Assembly (NCBI GenBank): GCA_007922195.1
Contig: ML681971.1
Span: 62,001-126,000 of the forward strand
Source: Podocnemis expansa
Lineage: Eukaryota; Chordata; Testudines; Podocnemididae
Direction of reading: 5' to 3'
Length of the DNA stretch: 64,000 nucleotides
Shown: positions 23,320 to 34,584 of the stretch, one piece after another
Layout: each line of letters begins with the position of its first letter
Numbering within the stretch: the stretch's first letter is position 1
Notes under the pieces: generated by a model
The model's input: only the letters and a program-made list of their open reading frames with translations
Database searches by the model: none
What the model was told of the DNA's origin: nothing
Made by a program: the position numbers and the translations under genes

Positions 23320-25340
23320 TGATGTGGAAGAGGGACCAACACCAATCACACTGCTGACAGTCAAACCAAAAGGGGAACAAGGCTGTGTTCCAGTGAGCTT
23401 CAGCAAGTGAGTTTCTAACGATCATCTCTAAAATGAGTCTCTGCTTTATTTATAACCAATAAAGCTGACACTTCCCCTAGCATCACACTGAGCCAGTTTT
23501 CAGTGTTAACTTTTCCCAGTTAAAAGCTGACTTCCCATTTCAAGTTTACCAAAGTACATTTGCACCGACAGTATCATCTCTGTTCTGACATAGCAGGAAG
23601 TAGCAATCTGATTGCTGGAAGAGACCACGATACCAAGATAGCCATCTGAGTGCAGGGGGACAGACAGCTGAGATGAATCTCCCCTCACATGCAATAGGTT
23701 TCGCCGATTGAGTCGATTTTAATTAACATGGCCCAAAGTTTGGAAATTCATCGTTACAAAATACAACTTCTCATAAGTAGAAGCAGAGACCATTGTTATT
23801 TGACAATCAAAATGGGATCTGGAGAGGATAATGTATGCACTCACCACTCTAAAAAACATTACTCTGCATGTAATCAGCTGCAATTCATCTATCCCTGGCC
23901 AGTAAAGCAGCTCAGAGGTTTCTAACAGAAGCCATGTAACTAGTATAAAATTCTTTTCCTGCTGCACACACTAAGCCACCAGGTGCTCTTCTTATCAGGG
24001 ACCTATTGCACTCAACTCACACTGCTTAATTCAGACTAACCCCAAATGTGTAAGCAGATGCCAGGAGGCTGCACAGAACACCACATCCACGTAACATGTC
24101 TGTGAGCAACCAGCCCTGCAACCGGGTGCATCTGCTCTTGGAGCACTCTGCGCCAACTCCAGTTATGTGCAGCAAACAAGGGGAGCCAACAAAGGAGTGC
24201 CAGGACACTGTCTAGCAATCATCCCATGCAGAACGGCACAGCAGCTCAAGTGCCAGTGAGGTGAGACCACCTTGCCAGGTTGCTGAAGCACCCTACTGCA
24301 GAGGCTGCCAGCCCTGCACACAGCTGCTCTCCACTGCCGCAAGGAGCTTCTCAGACAGAGTCAACAAGGAGCAAACGCTTGGTTTAATTACCTGCCGGCT
24401 GTGTGTTTTCTTCTGCAGCTTTCCCTCCTGCCACATGCGCACTCTAGGTACTTGCGCACAGTTCAGTCTGGCAAACCTCCCTTAATGAGAGGGGTGGAGG
24501 GAAGGGTCAGGGAGCCAGTATTGGTTCCTCAGGGTTTTCCAAGCTAATTGTCCCTGAACAGAGAATTAAACCAGCAGGTTCACCCTGAGACACTGAGGGC
24601 TCAGAGCTAGCAAAACAGAGAGGAAATCAGTCCTGCCTGAATGATGGGGTACCCTTACAATCCAGGCTAAGCCACTACCCCATACCTCCCTTACCCAGCA
24701 CTATGTTTACTGCACATGTTCTGACCTTCCTGAGGTGAGCTGACAAGCTCCCCACTGGATTAATCTCTTCCTTTGCCAGGCAGCCCACTGCCAGCCTTCT
24801 TTGGACGTGAGAAAGGCTCTGGGCCCCTGACAAGGACCCCCTATTTCCTCCCTCACTCAATACCCTTCACACACAAGATGCTGGCCCTATAAAGATAACC
24901 AATAGACAAAGCAGCATTATTAAAACCTCCCAGCACAGTGGGTCTCCCTCCCATGAAAGGCCAGCGAACTTTTGCCAGAGAACAGCATCATTTTTACAGC
25001 ACTTGCCCAACAGGCTACATGGAGGAGTAGGCGTGATCTACACAGGCCTCACAGTAGAGTGCTGCAACTGTGCTTAAGTGCTGCTCTGGACAAGGCTAGA
25101 ACCAGGCTTCATTACTCCCTTCCAGCACCATATTCACCTGCAGAGCCGTAACGCTCTATTTCAGTGCCTGGAGCGCATTCTGATCTGAACGTGCCCCTTG
25201 CCAGTGCCACAAAACACATTTTTTAATAGAGCGGCTGTATTGAGCCACTACACTGTTCCCAGGGCAAAGACCCATTCGCCCCACCATAGTTAGAGCTCTT
25301 TCCAAATCCACAGCCCACTCTAAAACACACCTAAGCAGTG
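23320..25340. other. Non-repetitive intronic sequence
   Basis: I recognise no gene or repeat here. A GGTTTAATTACCTGCCGGCT stretch at about 24380 carries a homeodomain core but stands alone. Confidence 0.45.
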
Positions 25341-25377
25341 CCAGAAAAGACGGTTACCTATCTTTTTCTGTAACTGT

Positions 25378-25556
25378 CATTCTTCGAGAAGCGTTGCTCA
25401 CATCCACCCAATTGGGTGTGCATGCACACGTGCACGGCCACCAGAAGAACTTTCCCCTAGCTATCCCCAGAGGCAAACAGCCCCTTGGAGTTGCACGTCC
25501 ATAGCGCGGCATATAAGGGTTCACTGGCCTCCTCCCTGCCAGTTCCTTCTTACCGG
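25378..25556. repeat. DIRS left inverted terminal repeat
   Basis: It is the reverse complement of 30925-31103 with scattered differences. Shared blocks include TTGGGTGTGCATGCACACGT, TTTCCCCTAGCTATCCCCAG, GCGCGGCATATAAGGGTTCA and TGCCAGTTCCTTCTTACC. The left end extends outward by GAAAAGACGGTTACC, the terminal extension expected at one DIRS end. Confidence 0.92.
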
Positions 25557-25594
25557 GTCCGACAGAGGGGAGGAGGGCGGGTTTGGAGTGGACG

Positions 25595-25690
25595 CGAGCA
25601 ACAGCTCTCGAAGAACGATAGTTACAGAAAAAGGCAGGTAATTGTCTTTCTCCTTCGAGTGATTGCTCGCATCGACTCCAACTGGGTGAT
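25595..25690. repeat. DIRS internal complementary region
   Basis: It reads CTCGAAGAACGATAGTTACA, GAAAAAGGCAGGTAATTGTC, then TTTCTCCTTCGAGTGATTGC and TCGCATCGACTCCAACTGGG. The first half is the complement of the left terminus and the second half is the complement of the right terminus, joined as in a circle. This is the template used to close circular DIRS DNA and is diagnostic of the family. Confidence 0.88.
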
Positions 25691-25724
25691 TCCCCAGCAC
25701 TTACCGGAGGAAGGGGTTGGAACT

Positions 25725-27001
25725 TTATGCAGCATTCTTCAACACCACTCTGCCGACTGCTGCATCATCCACTGCATGCTGGGCAATAGCACAGTGCACT
25801 GTGAATGTGTGGATGGGGGACCACGTTGCCACTTTGCAGATGTCCTGAATCAGAACTCCAGCAGTGAAAGCCGCGGATGTGGCTTGAGCCCATGTCGAGT
25901 GTGCCCTAACCGCTGGTGGAGGTTTTCCCGCTAGGGAGTAGCGCACCTTAATATAGGAGGTGATCCAGGACACACTAGTCCGGGATGAAACGGGGTGGCC
26001 CCTTACCCAGTTCGCCACTGCCACGAAAAGCTGTTGAGACTTTCTAAAGGGCTTTGTCCTCTCCAGGTAAAAAGCCAGTGCTTTCCTTACATCAAGGGAG
26101 TGTAGCATGCACTCCCAGGCGGAACCATGAAGCTTTGGATAAAACACTGGTAGGAAAATGTCCTGATTATTATGGAAATGGGAGACCACCTTAGGGAGGA
26201 ACTACAGGTGTGGGCGGAGTCGCACTTTATCCTTAAAAAAGGACTATATATGGGTGGCTCAGAGCTAAGGGCCCTCAATTCAGACACCCTCCTGGCTGAA
26301 GTGATTGCCACTAAAAACGCCACCTTCCATGACAGGTAAAGGTCAGAGCATGTTGCCAGAGGCTCAAAGGGGTGTCCGGTTAGAACAATGAGCACCAAAT
26401 TAAGGTCCCATGGAGGTATAAGCTTCGTGGTTTGAGGGAACTTTCTCACTAGACCTTTGAGGAAACGATTTACCAAAGGACTAGAGAAGACCAAGCGACC
26501 GTCTACTGAAGCATGGAATGCAGAGATCGCCGCCAGGTGGACCTTAACCGAAGACACCAGATGAAGGAGGTAATCCAAGATAACTGGAACACTTGACTCA
26601 ATCGGAGAGTAAGATTTGATTAAACACCAATGTACAAATCAATGCCATTTAGCCTGGTAAGTTAGCATAGTGGATGGCTTCCTGCTTTCTATGAGGACCT
26701 CCCTGACCTGCTGTGAACACTGAAGTTCCTGGTAATTTAACCAAGGAGTTTCCACACTGTGAGGTGGAGGGACTGAAGGTTCAGGTGCCGAAGGCATCCC
26801 TGGTCCTGGCTGAGCAGGTCCGGTACCACTGCGAGGGTAATGGGTTGTGCGACAAGGAGGTCCAATAAGATGGAGAACCAATGCTGGCGAGGCCATGCCG
26901 GTGCTATCAGAATCATTGACACCTTGTCTGATTTTACTTTTACTAGGACCTTCACTATCAATGGGAATGGAGAAAACGCACAGAGGAGGTGGTTGCTCCA
27001 A
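25725..27001 (-). pseudogene. DIRS tyrosine recombinase, broken
   Basis: The remnant runs over three frames (27001-26639, 26578-26087, 26189-25725). The N-terminal part has SRKPSTMLTYQAKWH. The core has AITSARRVSELRALS, which holds the first catalytic arginine of the R...HxxR...Y set. The C-terminal part has DVRKALAFYLERTKPF, then RAHSTWAQATSAA and TFTVHCAI. In the family the last two motifs carry a catalytic arginine and the tyrosine nucleophile. Here the arginine is Trp (25890-25892) and the tyrosine is Cys (25791-25793), so even without the frame breaks the enzyme could not recombine DNA. Confidence 0.87.
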
Positions 27002-27693
27002 GACACCTGAATGGCGTCCACGATGGAACTGTCATCCAGGCCCTGGAAGGAGCAAAATCTTTTGCATTTTGCGCTGGGCTTGGAGGCAAAGAGATCGAGA
27101 TGGGGAGTGCCCCACTTTTGGAAGATCGTTAGTAGGACCTCCCACTTGAGGGACCACTCGTGAGGTAGTATGGTTTGACTGAGACAGTCTGCAATGGTAT
27201 TTAGAGCCCCCCCCCCCCGTAGATAGGCGGCTTCCAGTTGCATGTGTAGGGTAATGCAAAAATGCCACAGGTCTATTGCCTCCTTTAAAGGGGAGAGGAG
27301 CAAGCTCCCCCTTGTCTGTTTATATAAAACATAGCTACCACGTTGTCCGTTTTTACCAGCACATGGTGTCCAGATAGGTGGTCCCTGAAGGCCTGGCAAA
27401 CCAGCCTGACTGCCCGGAGTTCCCTGACATTTATGTGGGCGTGCAGATCTGCCTGTGATCAGGCACCCTTGTGTCCTCAACTGGCCTAGGTGGACCCCCC
27501 AACCCAAGTCTGGCGCATATGTGACAAGAGTCCCTGTTGGGCTGGGTCTCGAAAAGGGCACCCCTGCACATATTACTTCCTGGTTCGTCCACCAATGGAG
27601 AGAGGCTAAGATTGGTGCTGGCACTGAGGTCAGGTGATCCAGGAGTCCCTGGCGGGGTGGTATACTGATGCCAGCCACAGTTGGAGGGGTCAC
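26737..27693 (-). pseudogene. DIRS RNase H and methyltransferase-like domains
   Basis: This is an open stretch of 318 codons. Residues about 55-75 (TYAPDLGWGVHLGQL) match the first RNase H strand, and residues about 150-185 carry the YLRGGGALNTIADCLSQ motif near the RNase H C-terminus. Residues about 185-290 carry KWGTPHLDLFAS, KRFCSFQGLDD, LLCAFSPFPLI and ILIAPAWPRQHWF. This is the DIRS-specific domain likened to N6-adenine methyltransferases, with APAWPRQ as its signature. The join to the preceding RT is shifted in frame near 27630-27690. It is the longest surviving DIRS frame in the window. Confidence 0.85.
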
Positions 27694-28530
27694 AGGTGTA
27701 GTCTAGCCTGCGCGACAACTTGAGTACAGGCTGCAAAGTGGCCCAAGAGCCTCAGATAGGAGCATACTGTGATTAAGGAGTGTCGAAGCCAGTCTTCTAT
27801 GATTGACTGGTTTGTCTGAACTTGGGCTAGTGGGAGGGAGGCTGTTGTCGTGTTTGAGTTTAGCACTGCACCAATAAACTCTATTCTCTGAGTCAGTACT
27901 AAGGTGGACTTTTTCAGATTTATCAGCAGGCCAAGTTTGTCAAATGTCCAGCATATGATCTGTAAGTGGGACTCTACCTGATCCTTGGACTTCCCTTGCA
28001 CTAACCAGTTGTTGAGATATAGAAAGACGTGGATTCCCTGGCATCAAAGGAAGGCAGCTACAACGGCCATACATTTTGTGAAGACCCGATGGGCTGTGGC
28101 AAAACTGAACAGGAGAACCGTGAATTGCAAGTGTCCATCTGCAACAACAAATCTCACGAAACGTCTGTGCCTCAGGATGATTGAGATGTGAAAATATGCA
28201 TCTCTGAGGTCGAGGGCAGTGTACCAATCTCCAGGGTCTAAGGAAGGAATCACTAGGTTCAGGGAGACCATGCAGAATTTTATCTTCTAAATGAACTTGT
28301 TTAGGCCTCTCAGATCTAAGATAGGCCTGAGGCCCCCTTTTGCTTATGGTATTAAGAAGTAATTTGAATAGAACCCCTTCCCTCTTAGATCTACTGGGAC
28401 CTCTTCCTATATCAAGGAGCTGGCAAACCTCCTCAAGCAGGAGTTGCTCGTGAGAGGGGTCCCTGAAGAGAGATGGGAAGCGGGGGGGAGGGGTAGAGTA
28501 GAATTGGGTAGAATAGCCCTGTAGCACTAC
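27690..28530 (-). pseudogene. DIRS reverse transcriptase, catalytic Asp pair lost
   Basis: The core domain (28271-27690) has GDWYTALDLRDAYFHI (RT motif A), RVFTKCMAVVAAFL (motif B region), and VLTQRIEFIGAVLNS with SYLRLLGHFAACTQVVA in the thumb. A TGA stop lies at about 28041, another at about 27691, and a frameshift in the N-terminal part at about 28430. The expected YLDD active site reads YLNN at 28008-28019. Both Asp to Asn changes are G to A at CpG positions, and the TGA stops are consistent with CGA to TGA. All are explained by methyl-CpG decay after insertion. Confidence 0.9.
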
Positions 28531-28805
28531 GCGAATGACCCATCTGTCTGATGTAATCCTGGTCCACGCAGGGTAGAAGCAGGCTAAGCGGTGCAGGAAA
28601 ATGTTCTGCTTGGGTCCTTGCGGTTGTTTCGAGGAAGCATCATGCCTGCTTGAAGATGGGTACTGCTTGCGCCTGGAAGCATTACTCGAGGTGCCATTCC
28701 TCCCACACCTATGAGTTGGGTCCTGTCTTTGGTGGGGGTTGGTAGCTCCTAGAGGAAGCCTGAGGTCTGAAGTGCTTCCTCTGGGTGGATGGATCCCTAA
28801 GGATT

Positions 28806-30796
28806 TTAGGGTGGCTCTAGAATCCTTAAGGCTATGCAGCTTTGAGTCAGTTTGATCTGAAAATAACGTCCTTCAAATGGCAAATCTTGTACTGTTTGTT
28901 GTACTTCTGGTGGTAGACTGGACACCTGCAGCCAAGAGTTGCACCTCATGGAAATTCCTGATTCCATAACTCTTGCTGCTGCATCAGCAGCTTCCAGGGC
29001 ACCTTGGAGAGAGGCTTTAACCACCGCTTTGCCCTCCTCTATGATAGCTGAGAACTCCTTCCTTGATTCCTAGTCCAATGAGTTGGAAAATCTGTCCATT
29101 GCACCCCAAGTGTTGAAGATACAGCAACTTAAGACTGCCTCGTGATTGGCCACCCTGAGTTGCAGGCCCCCCGTAGAATACACCTTCCTTCCATATAAAT
29201 CAAATTTCTGGGCGTCTGTGGATTTAGGGTTGGTGCCTGAGCCCCTTGTCTCTCTTTTTCATTTGCCACTGTAACCACCAGGGAGTTTGGGGCCGGGTGG
29301 ACGTATAAAAACTCATGCCCCTTAAATGGGATGAAGTACTTCCTCTCCACCTTCTTGGCAGTGGGAGGTGCAGAGGACGGGGTCTGCCAAATTGTCTTCA
29401 TGGTCTTATCTATTGTCTTTATCAAAGGCAGAGCAATCCTTGGGGGGCCTGAAGGAGATAAAATGTCTGTCATCGGGTCAAAGGGCTCCTCGCTGACCTT
29501 CTGTGTTTCCATCCCCAAATTTCTGGCCACTCTCTTTATGAGGTCCTGGTATGCCTTGCCATCCTCTGAAGGGGAGGCTGAAGCCGTTCCTGCCACTGCT
29601 TCGCCAGGGGATGATGATGAGTCCCCAACCTGATCACAGTCACTCTGATCCGCCTCCGGGGCCCCTACATTAGGCGGATTGTCCACAGGGGTTCCACCTA
29701 GCAGTGGCAGGGCTGTCTCGGTGCCACTAACTCCCGGTGCTGTAGTATGGGACGGGATTCTATCATGGTCCGCTGCGGTGTCAGGATGGGACATGGTCTT
29801 GGAGCAGGAATGATAGGTTCTGCTTCCTGAAGCCAAAGAGGCTGACCAAGCTGACATCATACCCTGGCCTTAGTGGTATGCCCATGGTGTCCAGAATGGC
29901 CAGCTCGGGGGGTTCTGCCACTGAGCCGGCCACGGCACTGGGAAGGACTGAGCAGGCTGAGCGTCGTGGTGCCGAGAGACTCATCTTGAGTGGCTCCGTC
30001 TTGAGATCGAGGAGCCCACCTCTGAACCTAAGGGGGATCCACTCCTCAGGGACCATGGCAATGCTGTAGCCAATGACACCAGGGATGGTCTTTGGAGCGA
30101 AGAATGGCCCGGCAGCAGGGCAGGTTTTCCTCTAGAGAGGAGCTGTCTTTGCACCAGTGCCAGAGATGCAGACGGCACCAACTGATGGAGACGTGGTGCC
30201 GTGCTCTCTATTAGACCCCTAGCGGCCTTGAATGTCTCTGGGGTTGAGGGAGATCGGATAATCTCTACCTCTTCGTCCGAACCAGCTGCCTGGAAGGTAT
30301 CCGGTGCCAGGTCTTGACCACCCGGGGATGGAGAAGGAGGTGTCAGATTCTGTGTAGCAGGCTGGTGGCCCAGCGTGGGTCTCACCGCGCCACCGTCTTC
30401 ATGACCGTGTCTATTAGGAGAATGACACCTGTCCTTCCTGAGCTGCTTCTTCAGCACAAGGGATAAGAAGCAGTGCCGAGTAGCAGTCCTGGAGGCTAAG
30501 GAGCCTCTGCACTGAGAGTCCTTCGGTGCCGGATCTTTTGTCTGTGCCAGGGTACTCTTTGCATTGCTAGCTGCTGCAGGCAACTCCAGGGACGGGCTCA
30601 GGGCATACTCCATAAGAAAAATTTTTAGGCAGTGAGATCTGTCCTTTAAAGTCCTCGGCCAGAAACCCTTGCGGATCCTCCACTTGTCTAGAAGGTGAGC
30701 TTCAACCAGACACTTCAGACACGTGGAGTGCAAATCACTTCTGGGCATTAGCCTCTTACGAGCGCTGCAGGGTTTGAAGCCTGGGAGACCACGCAC
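28806..30796 (-). pseudogene. DIRS gag-like ORF, frameshifted
   Basis: The frames 30796-29981, 29860-29129 and 29024-28806 together follow the DIRS gag order. The N-terminal part has HSTCLKCLVEAH, a zinc-knuckle-like Cys-x2-Cys with His. A long acidic Ser/Pro-rich linker follows. A conserved C-terminal domain has AYQDLIKRVARNLGM, WQTPSSAPPTAKKVERKYF and GHEFLYVHPAPNSLVV. At least two frameshifts and a stop separate the parts. The protein would have packaged the RNA; this copy cannot make it. Confidence 0.8.
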
Positions 30797-30924
30797 ACCC
30801 CAGACCCAGGGAAGATAAGTGGTCCCTTAAGAGGAACTAAATGACTAATACTAACAATGACTAACGCCAACAACAACGGAAAAACAGTATAGTAAAAACT
30901 AAGGGAGATCTAGCCAGCATGGTG

Positions 30925-31103
30925 GTAAGAAGGAACTGGCAGGGGGGGAGGCCAGCGAGCTCTTATATGCCGCGCTAAGGACGCACAACTCCAGAGGACT
31001 CTGTCTGCCTCTGGGGATACCTAGGGGAAAGCTTTTCCAGCAGCCATGCACACGTGTACGCACACCCAACTGGAGTTGACACAAGCAATCACTCGAAGGA
31101 GAA
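30925..31103. repeat. DIRS right inverted terminal repeat
   Basis: Complement of 25378-25556: GGTAAGAAGGAACTGGCAGG, ATATGCCGCGCTAAGGACGC, GGGGATACCTAGGGGAAAGC and CACACCCAACTGGAGTTGAC. It ends AATCACTCGAAGGAGAAG. In the element's own direction this is its 5' end; the ATATAAG box in the complementary terminus could have served as promoter. Confidence 0.92.
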
Positions 31104-31104
31104 G

Positions 31105-32793
31105 TTCTGGTCCCTTCCCACTGCTGTGCGCTCCTAGCCTGCAGAGCCCAGGCCTCCACGCCAGTGCTGTGAACTGACACACTGGCCTGCCTGTTAGCCA
31201 AGGGGTTCCAACCTGTGTAGACCATCTTCAGCCTATTCTAGGGTACTCAGGACCACACGACCAGAGCATGTCTAGGGTGCGTATAAAGGGATTTGGCTGT
31301 AGACTGTTATTCCTCAGTGGCATAATCCCCATGTCCTAGATCCATCTGGTGTAACAGTATGGGACACCCAAGCCAAAGACAAACTCTCTGAACTAAACTG
31401 AGCAAGCAGTCAGAGCGCTTTGCTTCCTGGGCAACAAAGGGACCTCACAATACATTTTATTGTCCTTTGATCACATGGAGGGCTGGCTTGGTTTCTGTGA
31501 CTGGTTTTCTTTGGACTCCACTCTGTGTACTTTCAACCCACTCTGGAATAATGCCATTATCAAACACCACCCTTTGTTAGCTTCCTCCAAAATACAGCTG
31601 GCAGAGATCTCAGAACATGCCTGACATCTGAGTCGTGGCAGAAGTACCAGAGTCCTAGCAGCACTTAGTCCTAGCTAGGGATCTTCCGTGCTGGGCATGG
31701 ACCAGTGTCACACTCACCACACTGTTGGGAAGACAGCCCCCATTAGGGTCCATGCTCCTCCCTCAGTGGGAATCAAACAACTACGATCCCCTTGTGCTCA
31801 TGGCAGAGTGCCTTGATGGAGCGCTTCTACCTCCTGGATGCAGGCACCAAGAAAACCTAGCCCTGCAGTTTGCCAGTGCAGAACATTGACCAGGCAGGAA
31901 GTGTATGTTTTTTTAACTGGGTTGCTCTCCCAGGCACATGTGTAAGACTGGTATAGAAAGGCTTTTGGCTAACACTCCTGGAAGTGGCTGGCATTGTAGA
32001 ATGGAGGTGTCCTTGGCCTGGCCTTGGTGCCCTGGCTCCAATCTCAGCTTCCAGCACCCTTGCACTCAGCAACCACCTGTTTCCAGTCACAGCTAAGGGG
32101 ATGTGGACAGGGGTGGGACGGCACAGGGTAAAAGGTTTGGGGACCACAGCCGTAGAAGACATAACAGGTGGAGTAGGACAAACAGCTCACAGCTCTACAA
32201 AACACATGGAGCAATGGAAGGTACTGTGCAAGGTACTGGGAGGGACTCCCCCGAACAACTGCAGGGGGCAGGGCACGTAACACCTACTTAAAACAGAAAG
32301 AGATGTTTCTGCCTCTTAGCCCTAATGCAGACACATGACCCATTCACTCCCAGCCCCACACAGCTACCCTAATAAGAACTTGCATTTCTAGCTGCTTTCA
32401 CAGGATCTCCAGGAGCTTGCAGCACACCAAAAAAGTCATCTCTGGGCAGAGGGCAGCAGCCAGCACACATCATGGCAGGGGGAGGAAGGATGCTGTGGCA
32501 AGAAGAGAGTCCTGGGTAAGTACTCTGGGCTCTCTACACTCCTGCCAGGCAGGACCCTTATTTTCAAGCTCTCCTTGGCAAGATGCACACCATAATTTGC
32601 CTGCTTCTCCCACCCACATGGGCAAAGGGCAAGATCTGAAGCTGTGGTTCCAAGGACTCAAAGAATTTTAAACATCTCTCTTGGACAGAGGATGGTGCAA
32701 GCCCTGCTTGAGGGAGTTTCGAATATGAAAAGCACTATGATCTGGAGGGAGCCACAGATACTGAATGCAGGAGGCTGATGGTAAGTGCTGGGG
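31105..32793. other. Intronic sequence, one possible hAT remnant
   Basis: Nothing coding is seen. At 32120-32150 GGTTTGGGGACCACAGCCGTAG resembles a hAT right end. A possible left end is TGGAGGTGTCC at 32002, after TTGTAGAA. The duplication match (TTGTAGAA and CCGTAGAA) is weak. Confidence 0.4.
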
Positions 32794-33058
32794 CAGGGGT
32801 CAGCAACCCAAAAGATAAGAGCCATTTTTTAAAATTTCTTCAATAACCAAGTGTTTTGAGAGCTGCAGTGGATGTAACCTCCTGGAATGCTGGGCCAGGG
32901 TGCCTACTGCAGGATCCCTAGGTGGGGTGGGGTGGGAGAGCCCAGAACCAGGAGTGGGCCCCACACAAGGTACCCCAGTGGTAGGGGTGGGCATGGAGTT
33001 GCAAGGCAGCTGCCAGAGAGCTGCACGCAGCTCCAGATCCCCAGGTTGCAGACCCCAG
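32794..33058. mobile_element. hAT MITE of the CAGGGGTCAGCAACCC family (265 bp)
   Basis: It begins CAGGGGTCAGCAACCCAAAA and ends GGTTGCAGACCCCAG. The duplication is TGCTGGGG (32786-32793) and TGCTAGGG (33059-33066), 7 of 8. It shares AATAACCAAGTGTTTTGAGA with the copy at 10097 and is related to the 743-bp element at 62404. Confidence 0.88.
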
Positions 33059-33727
33059 TGCTAGGGGAAGAGCAAACAGATGAGCAGCTCTCTAGTGAAT
33101 TCTCATTGGGGAGCGACTGTGGAGATGGAACTTCTCTAAGCTCAAACCTTTCTTTCTACCAGCTTCCAGGGTCTTTGTGCTACAAAGGAGGAAACCAAAG
33201 CACAGGGGAGAAAGTTCAATAGCCAAAACTTGCAGTAGAGAGGCACCAGGGCTTGTTTAACTGAAAATCCACAGGAGGCCCCTACCTTGGATTAAGGGAG
33301 AAAGGCACAAAGACTGCCAAGGGTGCTAGCTGGGATCAGAGCCAGTTGCCCCAGGTGGTACCTAGCTAGCTACTCAAGAGATCTGAGTCTGCACTGAGAA
33401 TGGCTGCCACAAAGAAAAGACTCTGCCAGCCCACATGGAGCTGAAGCCTCTTTCAGTGGAGTTTTCAGCAGCACTGGTCTAACTCTGTTCCATGTAAAGT
33501 CAATGGGAGCTTTAGAAAAAGTCATTCCTAGTTCCTTGTACAAACAAGACAAACCCCCTTATGGCACCAGCACAGAAGAGCACAGCCAAGCATCTCAGCC
33601 TCAGCCAGGCTCTCTGGAACAGTGCTGAGGACACTTTCAACTGCTAGGCAATTTGCAGAACCTCCGCAGAGGGGTGCTGCCAGTGGTTGTCAAGTAGGGA
33701 CCACTGTCCTGCTGTAACATATCCAAA

Positions 33728-33992
33728 GGGCAGGTCTACACTAGAAACCTGGGTTCATTTAACCAACTCAGTTGGGGTGTGAAAAATCCACACCAACTGG
33801 TATAGTTATGCCAACCCAAGTTCCCGTGTAGACAAAGCTGGGTCAACAGATGAATTCTTCCAATAGCCTAGCCACTGCCCCTCAGAGGCAGAGGATGACC
33901 TATACCAACAGGTGAACCCACCCCCCCTCCCACCAATGTAGGTTGCACCTACACTAAAATGCGGTCATGTTTGAAGTATAGACATGCCCTGG
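33728..33992. mobile_element. MITE with AGGGCAGGTCTACACTA termini
   Basis: The left terminus is AGGGCAGGTCTACACTAGAA and the right is TTGAAGTATAGACATGCCCT, inverted repeats of about 17 bp. The inside is TTGGCATAACTATACCAGTT-type sequence with several short complementary blocks. The termini match those of a second element at 54262-55302, and similar GTGTAGACA strings occur in the Harbinger-type element at 42-46 kb. No clear target duplication could be fixed. Confidence 0.68.
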
Positions 33993-34019
33993 CCTAAGAG
34001 AATGCAGTGCTACCAAGCC

Positions 34020-34340
34020 CACAAGGGAAGGGATAGGCACTCACTCCATGGTGAGGTGTCCCTGCCCTACATCCATCATGGCTTCAGAGCCAAGCTCAGT
34101 GGCTCAAAGTACAATTCTGCTGCTTACAAAGCAGCAAGGAATAGGTCTAGACATCGATAGGCGATAGTAACAAATGCATTTATGGATTTACTAATGGGCC
34201 TCTTTGTCTCTATTGCTGCAGCTGTATTGAATATACCGTAAGCTCTGAACCCGGCCTGGCAGGCTCCAGGTCTGCCACTGCTTATAAGCAGGGCGGATGA
34301 AAAGTCCCAATTCTTTGAACAAATAAAAAGCATCTGTACT
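34020..34340. promoter_or_regulatory. Candidate conserved non-coding block
   Basis: There is no repeat signature. Around 34140-34250 the sequence reads GTCTAGACATCGATAGGCGA, AACAAATGCATTTATGGATT, TACTAATGGGCCTCTTTGTC and TATTGCTGCAGCTGTATTGA, rich in POU/Hox-like ATGCAT and TTTATGG and SOX-like CTTTGTC motifs, with CpGs retained. A role as an enhancer is a guess from composition. Confidence 0.35.
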
Positions 34341-34584
34341 GATATCATACTGAACTTCAATTACATACATTTCTTGTTTTAAATAATCCTATTGAAAGTT
34401 AGGATGTCCTATGTGAAATCCTAAACATAATATAGTCTGTTAACATCATTTCAATTCAATTCAATAATCAAAGCAATTTGCTACTGAAGTTTTACATAAA
34501 GTCAAGCAACTTAACTGGCTGAGGTCACTTGCTGATGGGATGGGTTTTGCGTTATTACAAATAATTATTACACTCAAATCTTGG

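Larger units (their letters stand above)
25345..31104 (-). mobile_element. DIRS-type tyrosine-recombinase retrotransposon, near full length
   Basis: This 5.76-kb element is read right to left. It has all the structural marks of DIRS: inverted terminal repeats (about 25378-25556 and 30925-31103), an internal complementary region just inside the left terminus (25595-25690), and no LTR or target duplication. Gene order on the minus strand is gag-like (30796 to 28806), reverse transcriptase (28530 to 27690), RNase H with a methyltransferase-like domain (27693 to 26737), then tyrosine recombinase (27001 to 25725). Every gene is broken. DIRS elements replicate through a circular DNA that the recombinase integrates; this copy is a fossil. 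It lies in the sense orientation of the host gene. Typical of turtle genomes but not exclusive to them. Confidence 0.93.

Noticed and set aside
26737..27693. 318-codon frame as a host gene
   Set aside because: Its RNase H and methyltransferase-like motifs and its place between RT and recombinase show it is part of the DIRS element.
25345..31104. DIRS copy as an active element
   Set aside because: Stops, frameshifts and lost catalytic residues in RT and recombinase rule out self-mobilisation.
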